Source of the DNA: Atherinomorus stipes | Taxonomy: Eukaryota > Chordata > Actinopteri > Atheriniformes > Atherinidae | Assembly (NCBI GenBank): GCA_023101725.1 | Contig: JALJCO010012596.1 | Coordinates: forward strand, 304,490-368,489 | Reading direction: 5' to 3' | Length of the DNA stretch: 64,000 nucleotides | Part shown: one piece after another, positions 24,742 to 37,754 of the stretch | Layout: every line of letters starts with the position of its first letter | How positions within the stretch are numbered: position 1 is the stretch's first letter | The notes under the pieces: model-generated | Told to the model about the DNA's origin: nothing | The model's database searches: none | Seen by the model: only the letters and a program-made list of their open reading frames with translations | Program-made: the position numbers and the translations under genes

Positions 24742-25555
24742 CAGGTTAAGAGTCTGGGTGTCGTCCTCGACAGCACACCTCCCTCCAGTCTCACATTAAT
24801 AACATCACCTGGTCTGCCTACCTCCACCTGCGTATCATCTCTCGCCCCCCCCTCTCTCTCTCACTCCCCAAACTACCGCCATCTTTGTTCACAGTCTCAT
24901 CACCTCTCGCATTGACTGCTGCAATTCACTTCTTTTCGGCCTCCCAAAAACGTCCCTCCAGAAACTGCAGCTCCTTCAAAACTCTGCAGCACGCCTGATC
25001 ACTCGGACCCCCATTTCTCATCATATCACTCCCATCCTGCAACAACTCCGCTGGCTCCCCATCAAACAAAGGATCATCTTCAGACTCCTCCTCACTACTT
25101 TCAAGCCCCTCCATAACACGGCTCCATCCTACATCTGATCTCCTTCATGTTAACACCCCTACCCGCTCCCTTCCATCCTCCCACACCTCCCAGCTCTCCG
25201 TTCCCCCGGCCCGTCTTGCTTCAATGGGGAGCCGGGCATTTAGTCGCTCTGCTCCCCATCTCTGGAATTCCCTCCCTCCTGATCTCCGTACTCTGGACTC
25301 CTTCCCTCTTTTCAAACCCAGACTCAAAACCTTCCTGTTCAGACTTATTCCACCAGAGTCCATGTGCATCACTACAACGTTGTTTCCCCTGTTTTATTTC
25401 CTGTAGTTTCGCTTTCTGTGGAACGTCTAACGCTCGTGTTTTTACTGTTTTAGCCTCCTGTTTTTAATGTTTTCTCTGCCTCTACAGTGTCCTTGGGTGT
25501 TTTGAGAAGGCGCTTTCAAATAAAATGTATTATTATCATTATTATTTTTCAAGAT
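24742..25555 (+). mobile_element. LINE (L2/CR1-like) reverse-transcriptase 3' end
   Basis: Translating across frames gives the C-terminal RT pattern: VKSLGVVLDS near 24745, HLRIISR, and RAFSRSAPHLWNSLPPDLR at about 25226-25283 followed by FKPRLKTFLFR. The 3' end (about 25515-25555) is an AT-rich microsatellite-like tail, as in L2/CR1 elements. It is 5'-truncated and frameshifted. Confidence 0.8.
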
Positions 25556-25781
25556 TCAGTTGCATCAAACTTGGGCAGGGGAAGTTTCCCCACCGTGCAG
25601 GTGGTTTCCCAGCCGCTTCCAGCAGGGAGGTGTTGGAGTTTATCTGCTCGCTCATTATCACCACTCACATTCCACCACCCAATTTATTTTTATCCATCTG
25701 TGTTGCAGCTTTGCACTCTGATGTGTTTAAATCCCAACATACTTTGCTGGTATAACGCACATGCACACAAACAGCGTTAGG

Positions 25782-25943
25782 AAATGCTACAGGTCGCAGA
25801 AATGCAACAGGTCGCAGAAATGCAACAGGTCGCAGAAATGCTACAGGTCGCAGAAATGCAACAGGTCGCAGAAATGCAACAGGTCGCAGAAATGCTACAG
25901 GTCGCAGAAATGCAACAGGTCGCAGAAATGCTACAGGTCGCAG
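25782..25943. repeat. 9 x 18-bp array
   Basis: Nine exact-length units of AAATGCWACAGGTCGCAG, varying only at one base (T or A). The plus-strand frame encodes repeated MLQVAE/MQQVAE, and the opposite strand also stays open. This follows from the 18-bp period and is not evidence of a gene. Confidence 0.97.
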
Positions 25944-26195
25944 CGCTCAGAGGGAAGGAGGTGATCCAGGTGTCACTCCTGAGACTGGATGTAGGAGCCA
26001 AAGAGGAGCTGCAAGTCAATAAACAGCATATCAGCAAATCATCTGTGGTTGAGATTAGATCTTAATTTTCACCTACTCTCTTCAGGTGAAACAGCGTCCA
26101 GGTTTCCAAATATTTGTCCAACCTAAAGTGTGCGAAACTGAAGCTCTCAGTCGGACTACTAACATATCCATTTCTGACCTACAGCAGCGGTTCTC

Positions 26196-26280
26196 AACCT
26201 TTTTCATGATGGGCCGAAGTTTTCAGTCCAAACTGGTCCAGGTCCATTTATATTTTACACTGTATTAGTATAATAATCTC
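26196..26280 (+). mobile_element. hAT terminal fragment
   Basis: AGCAGCGGTTCTCAACCTTTTT around 26183-26203 is the characteristic end of Charlie-type hAT elements. A matching opposite end was not found, so only a fragment is claimed. Confidence 0.4.
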
Positions 26281-26723
26281 ATTTTAGGTTTATTTATTTA
26301 ATAACTAAAGCAAATCCAGCTGCCTTTAACAGACTGAACCTGTAAAATGTGGCTGATAAACATGAATAACATCATATAAAAATATATTATGAGATCGTCA
26401 CAAACACATTTATATCACACGTATAATTCATGGAATAAAATCAGACTCCTACAAGAACAAATCAGAATTAGGCTATAAACACAAAATCTACAACATTTTA
26501 CTTCAAAAAGAGGAACAACAGAAAAAAACTGATGGAAACTGATTTATAAAAGAGATAAATTGTACAGTAATAGATCACATTGCAAATAAGAAGGCTCAAT
26601 ATAAATAACCTGTATTTTATTTGTTTAGACGTGCCATTAAAGCACAAAATTTCATCGTACAATTTATTCATTTAAACTTTTCATAGAATTTTTCAAAGAA
26701 CTTAAAACATAACAGACATTTTC
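26281..26723. other. No gene seen
   Basis: AT-rich sequence leading into the 12-bp array. It may be part of the same composite repeat. Confidence 0.3.
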
Positions 26724-27868
26724 TGCTACGTCGCCGCTACGTCACAGTTTCTATGCCAATTCATCATAGCTTCGTCCCTGTGTTGCCGCCGCTTCTTCGC
26801 CACTACGTCACCATTACGTCGCAGCTACGTCGCCGCTACGTCGCAGTTTTGGCACATTCCGTTGCGTTTCATCGCCACTGTTTCATTACCACTTCATAGC
26901 CGTTTCATTGCCGCTACGTCTCCGCTTTGTCACCACTACGTCGCTGTTTCATTGCAGCTTTGTTGCTGTTTTGTCGCAGCTTCATTGCCATTTTGTCGCC
27001 ATTTCATCACAGTTTCGTTGCTGCTTCATCACCACTACGTCGTAGTTTCGTCACTGCTTCGTCGCAAATTCGTCGCAGCTTCGTTGTGTTTCATCACCAC
27101 TGTTTCATCGCAGCTTCGTTGCTGTTTCATTGCCGCTACATTGTCGTTTCGTTGCAACTTCATAGCGGCTATGTTGCCGTTTTGTCGCCATTTCATCACA
27201 GTTTCGTTGCTGCTTCATCGCCACTACGTCGTAGTTTCGTTACCACTTCGTCGCAGCTTCGTTGTGTTTCATCACCACTGTTTCATCGCAGCCTCGTTGC
27301 TGCTTCCTCGCCACTACGTTGTAGTTTTGTCACCGCTTCGTTGCAGCCTCGTTGCTGTTTCATTGCCGCTACGTCTCCGCTTTGTCACCACTACGTCGCT
27401 GTTTCATTGCAGCTTTGTTGCTGTTTTGTCGCAGCTTCATTGCCATTTTGTCGCCATTTCATCACAGTTTCATTGCTGCTTCATCACCACTACGTCGTAG
27501 TTTCGTCACTGCTTCGTCGCAAATTTGTCGCAGCTTCGTTGTATTTCATCACCACTGTTTCATCGCAGCCTCGTTGCTGTTTCATTGCCGCTACATTGTC
27601 ATTTTGTTGCAACTTCATAGCGGCTATGTTGCCGTTTTGTCGCCATTTCATTACAGTTTCGTTGCTGCTTCATCACCACTACGTCGTAGTTTCGTCACCG
27701 CTTCGTCGCAAATTCGTCGCAGCTTTGTTGTGTTTCATCACCACTGTTTCATCGCAGCCTTGTTGCTGTTTCATTGCCGCTACATCGTCGTTTCGTTGCA
27801 ACTTCATAGTGGCTATGTTGCCGTTTTGTCGCCACTTCTTCTCCGCTTCATCACTGCTTCAACATCAC
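26724..27868. repeat. ~1.15 kb degenerate 12-bp minisatellite (CGTCGCAGCTTC type)
   Basis: Imperfect 12-bp units of the form TTCGTCGCCACT / TTTCATTGCCGC. A longer-range copy is visible: about 26940-27240 is repeated at about 27400-27690, an offset near 460 bp. All three frames stay open for long distances (up to 315 residues of S/F/R/H/V) only because the period is a multiple of three. The complementary motif recurs at 52040-52610. Confidence 0.93.
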
Positions 27869-28880
27869 TGCTGAATCTGATTAACACAGCTCTTTTGTCA
27901 GGCTGTTATTGAAAACACCTGATCTGAATGTGCAGGCAGATCCGTTAATATGGTAGGATTTTTACTTTCTGGCAGCTGGATTACATATCTCCAGTGCCAG
28001 TTAAACCTAAAGTTTCTGACTTTTTCCCTAACTTTGCAGTTGGATGAATAGGTAACATTATGGATATGACATCGCAGCCGAGTTTGAATACATCAAATAA
28101 AATGAAAAGTAAGCTGTTCAGCTTACAGGTGGTTCAAGAGTCATTCTTTTTTCATTTAAGGACATTAATATGTTGTGACATGTTTTAGTTCATCCGGTGT
28201 ACAGCGGAGTGCTTGATACCTGAACGTTGGAGTCATCGAGAACTATGAAATCCTATCATCTCAAATCTAAATTGAAACTACAAATATGAGCTTGTTCAGC
28301 TGCTGGTTGTTTCCAGTTAGAGAACAGATACACCAGCAGTTTGTTTCCTCTGAAGGCTGAACACCAGCTAATCCCAGAGCTGTAGGATGATTGACAGACA
28401 TGAAAAAACAGCACGAACATCAAATATATGAGATTTATTTAAATAAATCTGATGTTATATTTGATCTGAAATGGCAATCACACATACAGGGCTATAATGG
28501 TGTTTTTACAACATTTTCTTTTGCTGCAAAACACATCTGTTCTTTTAAAGCACCATTATATGTAACATGTCTTCTTATAAGAACTGGCAGATGGGGCAGA
28601 GGTCTTTTTGTATGTACAGAATACATGATGTTGGCTCACTACGACTTTCAGCCTGCAGAGTTGAACCCATCAAAACCACTGAATTTAGCTTGTTGTTGAG
28701 CAGCTGGAAGCGACTCAGTTTGTCCTCTGTGTTCTTGCCGTCTTTCCTTTAAATTTGTCACATGCAATTTGGTGTGGAGAGGACAGGAAAGCGGGTCAAC
28801 CAGCACCGGATCTGTAAGCCAGAATTCCCTCTGAGAAATAAAAAGAGAAACACAAAATCTCAGATATTTCAACATGGAGA
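27869..28880. other. No gene seen
   Basis: AT-rich sequence; no exon, RNA gene or repeat end recognised. Confidence 0.3.
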
Positions 28881-29690
28881 GTTAAAGGGGAAGTTTGTGC
28901 TTTTTCAACCTGGATCTATTTTCTAGCATGAAATACGTTTCTTTCCTCACCCAGATAGTTTTGGTGCAACTTGAAATCCTTTAGGAGATATTTAGATCCA
29001 CTCCAGATCAGCATATGTCCAATATAATGGAAGTGATGCGGACAACCTCGCGCAGCCTCTAAATAAGGCATTATCTGCCACAAACTCCTTCATTTCACCA
29101 ATGTTTTGTCACCAAACATTAGTCTGCCCCCCCCCCTGTGAGCTCGGGGCGGCTTTTTTCTCCTTTTTTACAGACATTTTTACTGCGGCGGCTTCGATGA
29201 CGTCACTATTATGCGACATCATAGCAAGTAAATGTAAAATAAGCAACTCAAGGCCGCTCAGTGTTTCAGCTGATCTGAGACGTTCTGGGAGTTTGTTCCA
29301 GACATGTGGAGCATAGAAGCTGAACGCAGCTCCTCCATGTCTGGTTCTGACTCTGGAACTGATAAAAGACCGGATCCAGATGACCTGGGGTCTAGTAGGT
29401 TCATACTGGGTCAGAGGTCACTGATGTATTTTGGGCCTAAACCATTCAGAGCTTTATGGACCAGCAGCAGAACTTTAAAGTCTATTCTCTGATGGACCGG
29501 CAGCCAGTGTGAAGACCCCAGAACTGGACTGATGTGGTCCAGGTTTCTGGTCTTTGTGAGAACTCGGGCAGCAGAGTTCTGAATGAGCTGCAGCTGTTTA
29601 ACTGGTTTTTGGGTAGACCAGTAAAGACGCTGTTACAGTAGTCAAGCCGACTGAAGATGATGATGGACTAGTTGTTCCAGATTTTCCTGA
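28881..29690. repeat. Unclassified fish interspersed repeats
   Basis: 28890-29250 looks like a MITE or LINE untranslated segment (GTTAAAGGGGAAGTTTGTGC start). 29270-29670 is a longer relative of the repeat at 6240-6560, rich in phrases such as ACTGGACTGATGTGGTCC. The short frames are not genes. Confidence 0.4.
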
Positions 29691-29699
29691 GACATTTAG

Positions 29700-30060
29700 G
29701 TGATCGTAGGACCTTCCAGTGTAAAATAAACCCATTAGTCACATTACAAAAACGAGCAGTGCAGATCACTCATAAAGTTGGATTTCTTGAATATACTCAT
29801 AATCTGTTCAATCAAAGTTGCTCAAATTTATTGATTAAGTTAAATATGATACAAAGCATTGAACAACTTATTGCCAAATAACCTACAGCAGCTCTTTAAA
29901 ATGAAAGAAAGAGCTCATAATTTGAGAGAATATGGGAATTTCATTATACCTAAAGTTCGAACTACTTGTAAAAGTTTTTGTCTGTCTGTATGTGGGGCTA
30001 AACTTTGGAACAATCTGGAAATGCAACACAATATGTCAAAATATTCATCAATATAAACTG
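29700..30060 (+). pseudogene. LINE RT C-terminal fragment
   Basis: Two overlapping frames (29672-29881 and 29859-30056) give PLVTLQKRAVQITHK followed by YGNFIIPKVRTTCKSF and GAKLWNNLE. This is the usual end of a CR1/L2/Rex-type reverse transcriptase. A frameshift near 29870 separates them. Confidence 0.75.
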
Positions 30061-30429
30061 TTATCCAAACATATGGTTTGGTCACAATATATAGAGAGTG
30101 GGTTTTGAATCTATATCAGTTCCAGTGTTAATGTACTTTTTTGTTTCATTACCATTATTGGTATATTGTCTGTTACTACTGTGAATTATTGTCTCCTTTT
30201 TAATTATTGTTAATATGCCCATTGTGGGTATGGATTATTGCTGCAATGTAATGGTTATTTGTTGCCTGTGGTAATGCCACTATGATCCTCGGCTCGTAGC
30301 TTAGTACAATTTCCTGTACTTCTATGTTATGAAGCTCAATGGAAACAGGATATATGGAAGAAGCCAAAGCTTAGAAATGATGTTCAGTTAAAAAATGATT
30401 ATGCTACAGAACCCTATATTTAGTTCAAA

Positions 30430-30800
30430 TTAAAGAGAAGGCAGAGATCTCTGTGGTCAGTTAAGATCGAGCACCTTGCCTCTGCCAGTTGAAGTGGGGC
30501 GTTTTAAAGGCATTCCTGAACACCTGCGTTTATGTGAATTTTGTGATCTCGAGGTTGTGGAACATGAATTTCATTTTGTGTTTTATTGTGCTTTATATTG
30601 TGACTTCAGAAATTGTCTTTTTGAATCAGTTCAGTTAAAAAATCCTGATTTATTTTGGAAACATGAAGCGGAGATTCTATGCTGGCTGTTTGAAAATGAT
30701 GTTTTTGCTCTGGCAAAATTTGTGGAAAAGGCCTGGTATCTGCGGCAAAGTATTTTGATGAACTATTGTCTCCGTATGTGCCCAAATTTTCATAGGTTTT
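30430..30800 (+). pseudogene. LINE C-terminal zinc-binding (zf-RVT-like) fragment
   Basis: The frame 30476-30901 reads LPVEVGRFKGIPEHLRLCEFCDL...EHEFHFVFYCALY. This C-x2-C...H-x4-C pattern ends many fish LINE ORFs. The fragment is 5'-truncated and then runs into the end of a MITE and the adjacent tandem array. Confidence 0.7.
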
Positions 30801-30974
30801 TCTTTAAAGGTGCCATGACATCAAATTTCACTTTTCTGGGGTTTTGGGTGTATAATATGATCTGTTGTGCACTGATGAGGCCATGTGAATGTCCAGAGTG
30901 AGAATCAAAGTTCCTGTTTATGGTCTGTCAGCTTTGTCTCTCTGCTCAGAAACAGTTGAATCAGACAGCAGGCT

Positions 30975-31816
30975 ATCATTCTACGTAGTTCCATCATTCT
31001 ACGTAGTTCTATCATTCTACGTAGTTCTATCATTCTACGTAGTTCTATCATTCTACGCAGTTCCATCATTCTACGTAGTTCTATCATTCTACGTAGTTCT
31101 ATCATTCTACGTAGTTCCATCATTCTACGTAGTTCTATCATTCTACGTAGTTCTATCATTCTACGTAGTTCCATCATTCTACGTAGTTCTATCATTCTAC
31201 GTAGTTCCATCATTCTACGTAGTTCTATCATTCTACGTAGTTCCATCATTCTACGTAGTTCCATCATTCTACGTAGTTCCATCATTCTACGTAGTTCTAT
31301 CATTCTACGTAGTTCTATCATTCTACGTAGTTCCATCATTCTACGCTGTTCCATCATTCTACGTAGTTCTATCATTCTACGTAGTTCTATCATTCTACGT
31401 AGTTCTATCATTCTACGTAGTTCCATCAGTCTACGTAGTTCTATCATTCTACGTAGTTCTATCATTCTACGTAGTTCCATCATTCTACGCAGTTCCATCA
31501 TTCTACGTAGTTCTATCATTCTACGTAGTTCTATCATTCTACGTAGTTCCATCATTCTACGTAGTTCCATCATTCTACGTAGTTCCATCATTCTACGTAG
31601 TTCTATCATTCTACGTAGTTCTATCATTCTACGTAGTTCCATCATTCTACGTAGTTCTATCATTCTACGTAGTTCTATCATTCTACGTAGTTCTATCATT
31701 CTACGTAGTTCTATCATTCTACGTAGTTCTATCATTCTACGCAGTTCTATCATTCTACGTAGTTCCATCATTCTACGTAGTTCTATCATTCTACGTAGTT
31801 CCATCATTCTACGTAA
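30975..31816. repeat. ~47 x 18-bp array with TACGTA core
   Basis: Unit ATCATTCTACGTAGTTCY, where Y is C or T. The plus frame is SFYVVP/SFYVVL repeated and the minus frame is MELRRM/IELRRM. It is homogeneous, with only a handful of other changes (CGCAG, CGCTG, CAGTC). Confidence 0.98.
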
Positions 31817-32832
31817 TTTAATTGCTCCAATAAGAGCACACTATCAAGTAAACAGCGCCCCCCCCCCCCTCTCTCTCTCTCTCCTAACGGTTTATGCACC
31901 GTCCGCTCCCCCCCTCCCCTCCCTGTCTGATTCAGCTTCGTGTATGGAGCTAGTAGTAACTTCTGTGCAGTCAGGTCTGGATTTTCAAACAAATGGATTT
32001 AAAAGCAAACTTCTGCAGCAACACTGAGGGAGGGGGCCACAACCTTGTCATTACCTGTAAGTTTATTTATTTTCTAAATGCTGTCTTGTCTGATAATCGT
32101 AGTTCACACTGTCTGAAGTGCCCATGTTGCTAGCAGTTAGCCTTTAGCAAACTCCGACCGCAGCTTGACCTAGATTCTCCAAATAAGGTCATAGCCAAAT
32201 AAGGTGTAGCCAATCAGAATGAAGTCAACGTGGTCTCCGGGTAAAGCTCCATATCATCACCGGACCCAACTGTATGACTGAGGAAGTGAGGTCTGGCGTT
32301 TCAAAACAATACTCCGCTGTAAAAAATGCCGTTTTTTTCTTTGGAGTATTTACATATGAAGTAATGCCAACAACATAAACTAGTTTTTAACTGTTATGTC
32401 ATCACTCCTTTTATGTCATGCTTTGTTCTGTATTTTGCCACGAGGCTATTGTATTGTTATTTGCTAGTGTCTAATAAGCCCATGAGGGCTGGGCACCAAC
32501 CAAGGTGCTTGACACTTAAATAAACATCAATCAATCAATCAATCTATGGTTTATTGCTCCAATTGTGGTCAATGGTGTGTTTTTCCTATGGGTTTTGAAG
32601 GAAGCATGGTTTCTGTTATTTATATGGAGAAATGGGGGTGGGATTTAATAAGTTCGCGTTTCCCCACTCCCTTTCAGGCATGTTGAATATAATTGTTTTG
32701 TTGTGATTAGATGACCGGCTATGTAAGAGGTCATCTTCTTGTGTTCTATGAAATATGAAAACATATTGCCTGAAATGAAAAAATGAATGAAAATAAAATG
32801 AATGAAAATGTTAAGCCATCCTAGGCCAGTGT
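31817..32832. other. MITE/LINE debris; no gene
   Basis: Contains a C-run/CT microsatellite (31856-31884). A retroposon tail follows, GGTGCTTGACACTTAAATAA then (ATCA)n, at about 32500-32544. The AT-rich left flank of the endogenous retrovirus completes it. Confidence 0.4.
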
Positions 32833-33244
32833 TGTGGAAAAAATTAAATAAGAACTTCTGACAATTATCGAGATGAGAAAGTCCATTCAGGTTTATTAAG
32901 AACTTATGCATAAGGAGAGCTGTCACACAGATGCACACGGCATCTGCATGAGAACTCTGATTTACAGAAGAGAAGTTTCCCCTTATATAGCTTTACAGGA
33001 GATGTGTATTTGTTATAGACGTCATTTGCATGTAAAGAAGAGACAAACAATGGCTCAGACAAAAAGGGAAGTGGATTGGGTGGCTCACAGGAGGTCAGTA
33101 TCTGCCTTTGGTGACAGACATTTGGTCTCTTGATTAGCTTTAAGATGTGAATTGGTCTTGCAGGAACAATGACTTGATTAGATTTTCTCAGGCACAACTA
33201 CTTTCTAAGGATGAGTGGATTAAATAATAAAATTTCCCTCCACA
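32833..33244 (-). repeat. 3' LTR of the endogenous retrovirus
   Basis: It reads TGTGGA...TCCACA, so its ends are inverted repeats with TG..CA. On the minus strand the TATA-like CTATATAAGG is at about 32980-32990 and the poly(A) signal AATAAA at 32897-32892. It differs from the other LTR at one substitution (T/A near 33017) and one C indel near 33237. Confidence 0.93.
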
Positions 33245-33711
33245 ATTCCCCTCTTTTGATTATAATAAAATATCAATATATTTTATATTAATCACACAGT
33301 AGTAGCCATGAACCAACATCAGACAATCAAATTCACCGGGAATCAATGGGAATCATCATAACACATGACTGAAAACAGGAACAGCTTTCTATGAAGAGCA
33401 CAGACACTAATACTGAATTCCCAAAAAAATATTTTTTATCACACAATAAAGTCATCGTCAGATTCATCTGAAGAATTCTCATATTGTCCAGGAGAAAGGA
33501 AGGGAATGGGATCAGGAGCAGTGGCACCAATGGGGAAAATGGGGCATTACACAGAAACTGGATAGTAATCATCTTGGACAATTTTTTTTTGACCAGGGGA
33601 CTAATGAAAAGGACATCAACAAGAGTATAATGATGACTGGAGTCGGAATCCATAGGAAAGCGGGAACACCAGCCATTGCTAGTTAGTGATGAAAACCAGT
33701 CAAGGGAGGAC

Positions 33712-34213
33712 TTAGGTCTTCAAGCATAAAATCCTCCAGTCCAGTTTGATTTGACCACGCCTGCAAAATGTTCTTCCGTGTGCATTGTTCTGAGGAATCC
33801 AGGTGCAACATTCAGAACCAGCCTGGTTCCGAATAAACCAACCCAGACACAGATAACACTGGATGATGTAATGAGGATGTCCAGAACCAGTCTGTTCTGG
33901 ATAGTCATCAGTCTGAGGGCAGATAACTGTCTGCCATTTTTCAGGGTAACAATAGTGTCTTTGGCAAATACCTCCAGCTGGTAGTTCAGTGTCCAGGCGA
34001 AGCAGGACTTTCCCCATTTCTGGGGGGAGGACATTTTATCAGCAGTTCATAAGAACTTTCTGTTGAGTGGAGTGTTTGAGTTAGGAACAAAGTGGCAGTG
34101 GCAAGGCATTTCTGAGCTGACACCACATAAAAGTGCTGTGCAGCCAGAACAGGAACACATCTTCTGGACCAATTGGGGGGAGTATAGGGAAGAGATAATG
34201 GCCTCACGGCCAA
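33712..34213 (-). pseudogene. Retroviral env, transmembrane-subunit remnant
   Basis: One minus frame carries the immunosuppressive-region-like QNRLVLDIL, and a second frame carries a CX6CC-like end, ECCTWIPQNN. Together they identify the ectodomain of a retroviral transmembrane subunit that would mediate fusion in an intact virus. The two parts are in different frames (break at about 33840-33880), and upstream surface-subunit frames (34296-34535, 34634-34870) are also interrupted. It is therefore not an intact gene. Confidence 0.75.
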
Positions 34214-36400
34214 AACACATCTTTCTGAAGGGTTGTGTTCATGGTGTCAGGGATGTGGTAATATGGAAACACTGGTGCCTGTTGAAGCTCAGGAATTATT
34301 CAGGAAGTTGTTGGAGCAGAAGGGGGTTCATGGGGAGTAAAACAGCCAAACATGTCCTGGGGGACAGTAGGCAGTCCAGACACCTGAAAGGGGTTGGAAT
34401 ATCAAGGGAACCGTTGTCTTCAAGGTGAACGGCCATGTCATATCTAGTTTGGTACGATGTTTTGGATCCTGATGTAAAAGAGCAGGCTCTGGGACAAGGG
34501 TCTAGAACGGGGTCAGCATCAAAGCTGTGATGCATCTGCTCTCAGGGCAGCGACTGCAGTCTTTGTGGTTGGCCATGCTTCCTGGTGGGGGGTGATGGTG
34601 GGGTGTTTGTGGCACAGAACAGAGCAAGTCTAGCTACACACGCAACCCAAACACCCTAAAGCTGGCAGTTTGCGGCTCCGAGGGCGGGCACACTCTGTAT
34701 ACCCAATCAGCCCTCTTCCCCACGCCCTGAAGTGTTTGGGAAGGGGTAACCTTCTCACTTCTGTTCTGAAGTCGAAGCAGTTTCCCTCTTAGGGCTCGTT
34801 GGCTGGGGTAGATGTCCGTCAGGGAGGAGGTGATTGTTTGGTTCAGGAACCCATCCATTGTGTCTGGCATGAATCCAAGTTACTCTCTGCCATCATCCTT
34901 CTGCAGGCGGCCAGTAACTCTTGGAATGGATTCGCCACCTCCTGTTTCCTGAAGCATTCAGTCATCACCCGGTGCCCAGATTTGAGCCAGTAAAGTGAAG
35001 TTTCTGCTGGTTTAGGGGATCAGCATCTGCTTTTACCTGTTGTGAATATCAGAAAGCACAGTGGAGAGGGTTTTGGACAACAAAGCGGTCATTTCTGCTT
35101 CAGGGGCCCATGCAATAGTTCTGAATGATCTAGACTTTTCGAAAAACAAACAACAACAGATTGAAGACAAGACAAGACAAGACAGATAAGACAAATAAGA
35201 CTAGAATAGACAAAGGGGTTTTTTTTGGGGGGGGGGGGGGGGGGTAAGGATCTAAAGGGACGTCCCATAATGATGGGATGGCTTCTGCTTGTTCCTCAGA
35301 CAGGAGACTGTGAGAGGAAGTGGCAGAAGCCATGGAAACCGGTTTCACTTATTTGCATGCATGTTCAGGAGTAAAAAGTTGTCTACTTTTAGGTAGGGGT
35401 TAGGGAGAAAAACAAGTTTTATAATCAGGAATGCATCACCAGTCCTGAGTGTCATGACATCAATTTACAAAAGAACTTGGGTTTTCCCACTGTAAATTGT
35501 GTGGCTAAGCCAAAGTTGAATAAATCAAAAAGAAAAGGAAGAAAAAAATAAATAAATAAAATCGCTGCGCAGGAGTCAGAGAAATGGCTATGGCAACCAT
35601 CTCAGAGTTGAGAAAAATAAAAGAAAGAACCAAAAATTGGAGACAAAAGAAAGAAAAGTTTACATGAGGTCAAGCCCAATGAAATTCACTGGACAAAGAT
35701 AAAAAAAAAAAAAAGAAGAAAGAAAAAAGAAAAAAAAAAAACTAAACAAAAACTAAACAAAACAAAAACAAACAAACAAAAAATATGTTTGCATGTCCAG
35801 CAGGTGTGTGTGACACCTTTAGGGTGTGGTGACATTTTGTCTCATATTATTTGGCCTGGTGTAGACAAAATGAATATGATTACGCCCATGTTGGCTTTCA
35901 TGGGAAATGTTTTAGATTTGACTACAGTTAGTAGAACCAGAATCAATCATAAAAGACACAGTCACTCTTCCTATGTTCGAGTCAAAACAAGGGAACTATT
36001 TGTGTGCAGTAGATTAATAATGGGTACCACAAACTGAGAAGGTTTAGCTTTGCTTTTTGTTTCCAAATAAGCAATATTTTGTATCAAGTTATGTGAATCA
36101 GTAGTAAGCATTTTCTCCATTGTATGAAGTGTGTGTGCATGTGTGTGTGCTGTGGGTGTGTTACCTCCCTCTTTTCAGATGTCAGCACAAACAGTTGTTC
36201 CCCTTTCCTCATGGCTTCCCCATAACGGCTTGCTGGATGTTGCTCATGGTCTGGTTCTCAGGGTGTCCATCTCTCCAGTGTCCAGTTTGGCCATACTTAA
36301 AATATGCATCATCTTTGTTTTCTCCTTCTCTCTTGGCATAGATGGAATTCTGACCAATAACCATTGAGTACATTGTCAGAGCTGCTGAATGAATGTCTCT
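34214..36400 (-). other. ERV interior without recognised pol
   Basis: Holds interrupted env-like surface frames to about 34870, a short proline-rich frame ending in a hydrophobic segment (35130-35348), a 20-base G-run at 35228-35247 and a purine-rich A/G low-complexity block at 35690-35790. No reverse-transcriptase, RNase H or integrase signature is visible. Confidence 0.6.
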
Positions 36401-36407
36401 GGATGTC

Positions 36408-37315
36408 TTATCCTTTCTGCTCTTTTCTCCTGCTGAAGCAGTTGCTGGTAGGGCCGGGCATGGTGTGCATGCTGTTGTACATTGTCCAGTTCAACTTGTT
36501 CAGCCCATCATACATATCATTGAGAAGTCCTTTAAAGATGGTATCAGCTGGCTTCCCAAAGTCCCAGGTCTCTCCCAACAAGGCTTGTTGTTCATGTCCA
36601 CTGTGTGTGTTGAGAACCTGGATAAAACTATGGATGTAGGCATCAATGGTCCATGTAGAATGCCTCAAAAGCTTTGAGGTAACCATATCTGGTAAAAGTC
36701 TCTTTCTGCTGGAGTCTTTCCTGCAGCCTGGTGTGTATGAGGAAGGAGTCTTCAGGGTCGTTGACAGCTCATCTCATTGAAGTGAGCTGGGCAGCAACAG
36801 CTGGTGTAGAGGAACCAGCCTGTTTCTCTGGGTGGATTCTGGCCCGCTGAAGGAGATGCAGTCAGTGGTGGGGGAAAACCATGGAGGTCGGGGTCCATCC
36901 TGAATGTGCTGAGCTCTGAAACAGAATAAACAGAGGGAGTGCCAGTACATCGTGGTGTTCAAAAGTGCATCATCAGTCCTTCCTACAACATCCTTGTCTC
37001 TACTCCCAGGGAGTTCTCTCTCTGCTTTTATACCTTCTTTGTGCTTCTGCTTCCCAAGCCTCAAAACATCTTCTGTGTTTTTCACATTCTTCCACATACA
37101 CTTTCTTTTCTTTCTCACTTCCTTCTCTCTTTCAATTAATTTCTCATTCAACCTTTTCAACTCATTCAAACTCAAAGAACCACCCACTGGAAGCCCATAT
37201 TTATGGGTCCAGAGGTCCACACACTCAACACTCTCATGGCCATGTCTCTCTCACACACATTTTCCACAATTGATCTCTCAGGAATAGGCAGAGATTTGGA
37301 TTTACCAGAACCCAT
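36408..37315 (-). pseudogene. Retroviral gag remnant
   Basis: The likely start is the ATG at 37315-37313, giving MGSGKSK, an N-terminal glycine suited to myristoylation as in retroviral matrix proteins. The frame stops at 37172, but gag-like charged, coiled sequence continues in another frame (36774-37220), showing a frameshift near 37200. A capsid-like piece lies in 36408-36686. Gag would build the particle core; this copy is interrupted at least twice. Confidence 0.6.
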
Positions 37316-37754
37316 GACCGCATGGATCAGTGTGCACACTCTACTAAACTGCAAACGTCTTTACAGAATCTGATTGTCTGCCCCAATCAGAGAGCCTTCC
37401 TCTCTGATCACTTTCAGAGAGGGCCTGTCCCTGAATACTGTCAGAAACTCCAGAGTCTCTGGATACTTCCAGAAACTAAAAACCTTCTCCGGTCCGCCGG
37501 AGATTGCTGTACCTCCTCAATGCCTTACCTTTGAGATCAAATGTGTTTTTACAGAATGATATTTCTCATCAGATCAGATTCTATAACTTTAAGTTCATTG
37601 GAACCCAGCGATGGCAACCCCGAATGCAGTGAGTCAGTCCTCCCATCTCGGTGTAGTGAGGAAAGAGGCTGGAGTCTATTTCCAGGATGATCAATCACCT
37701 GTCACTCCATCAGGGGCGGCCAAACGAGGGACCCTACTTGCAGCGCCAAATTGT

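Noticed and set aside
26927..27874. 315-residue plus-strand ORF
   Set aside because: It is the translation of a 12-bp minisatellite; all frames are open and composition is S/F/R/H/V only.
30889..31821. 310- and 300-residue ORFs on both strands
   Set aside because: 18-bp tandem array with no stop in the unit; not a protein gene.
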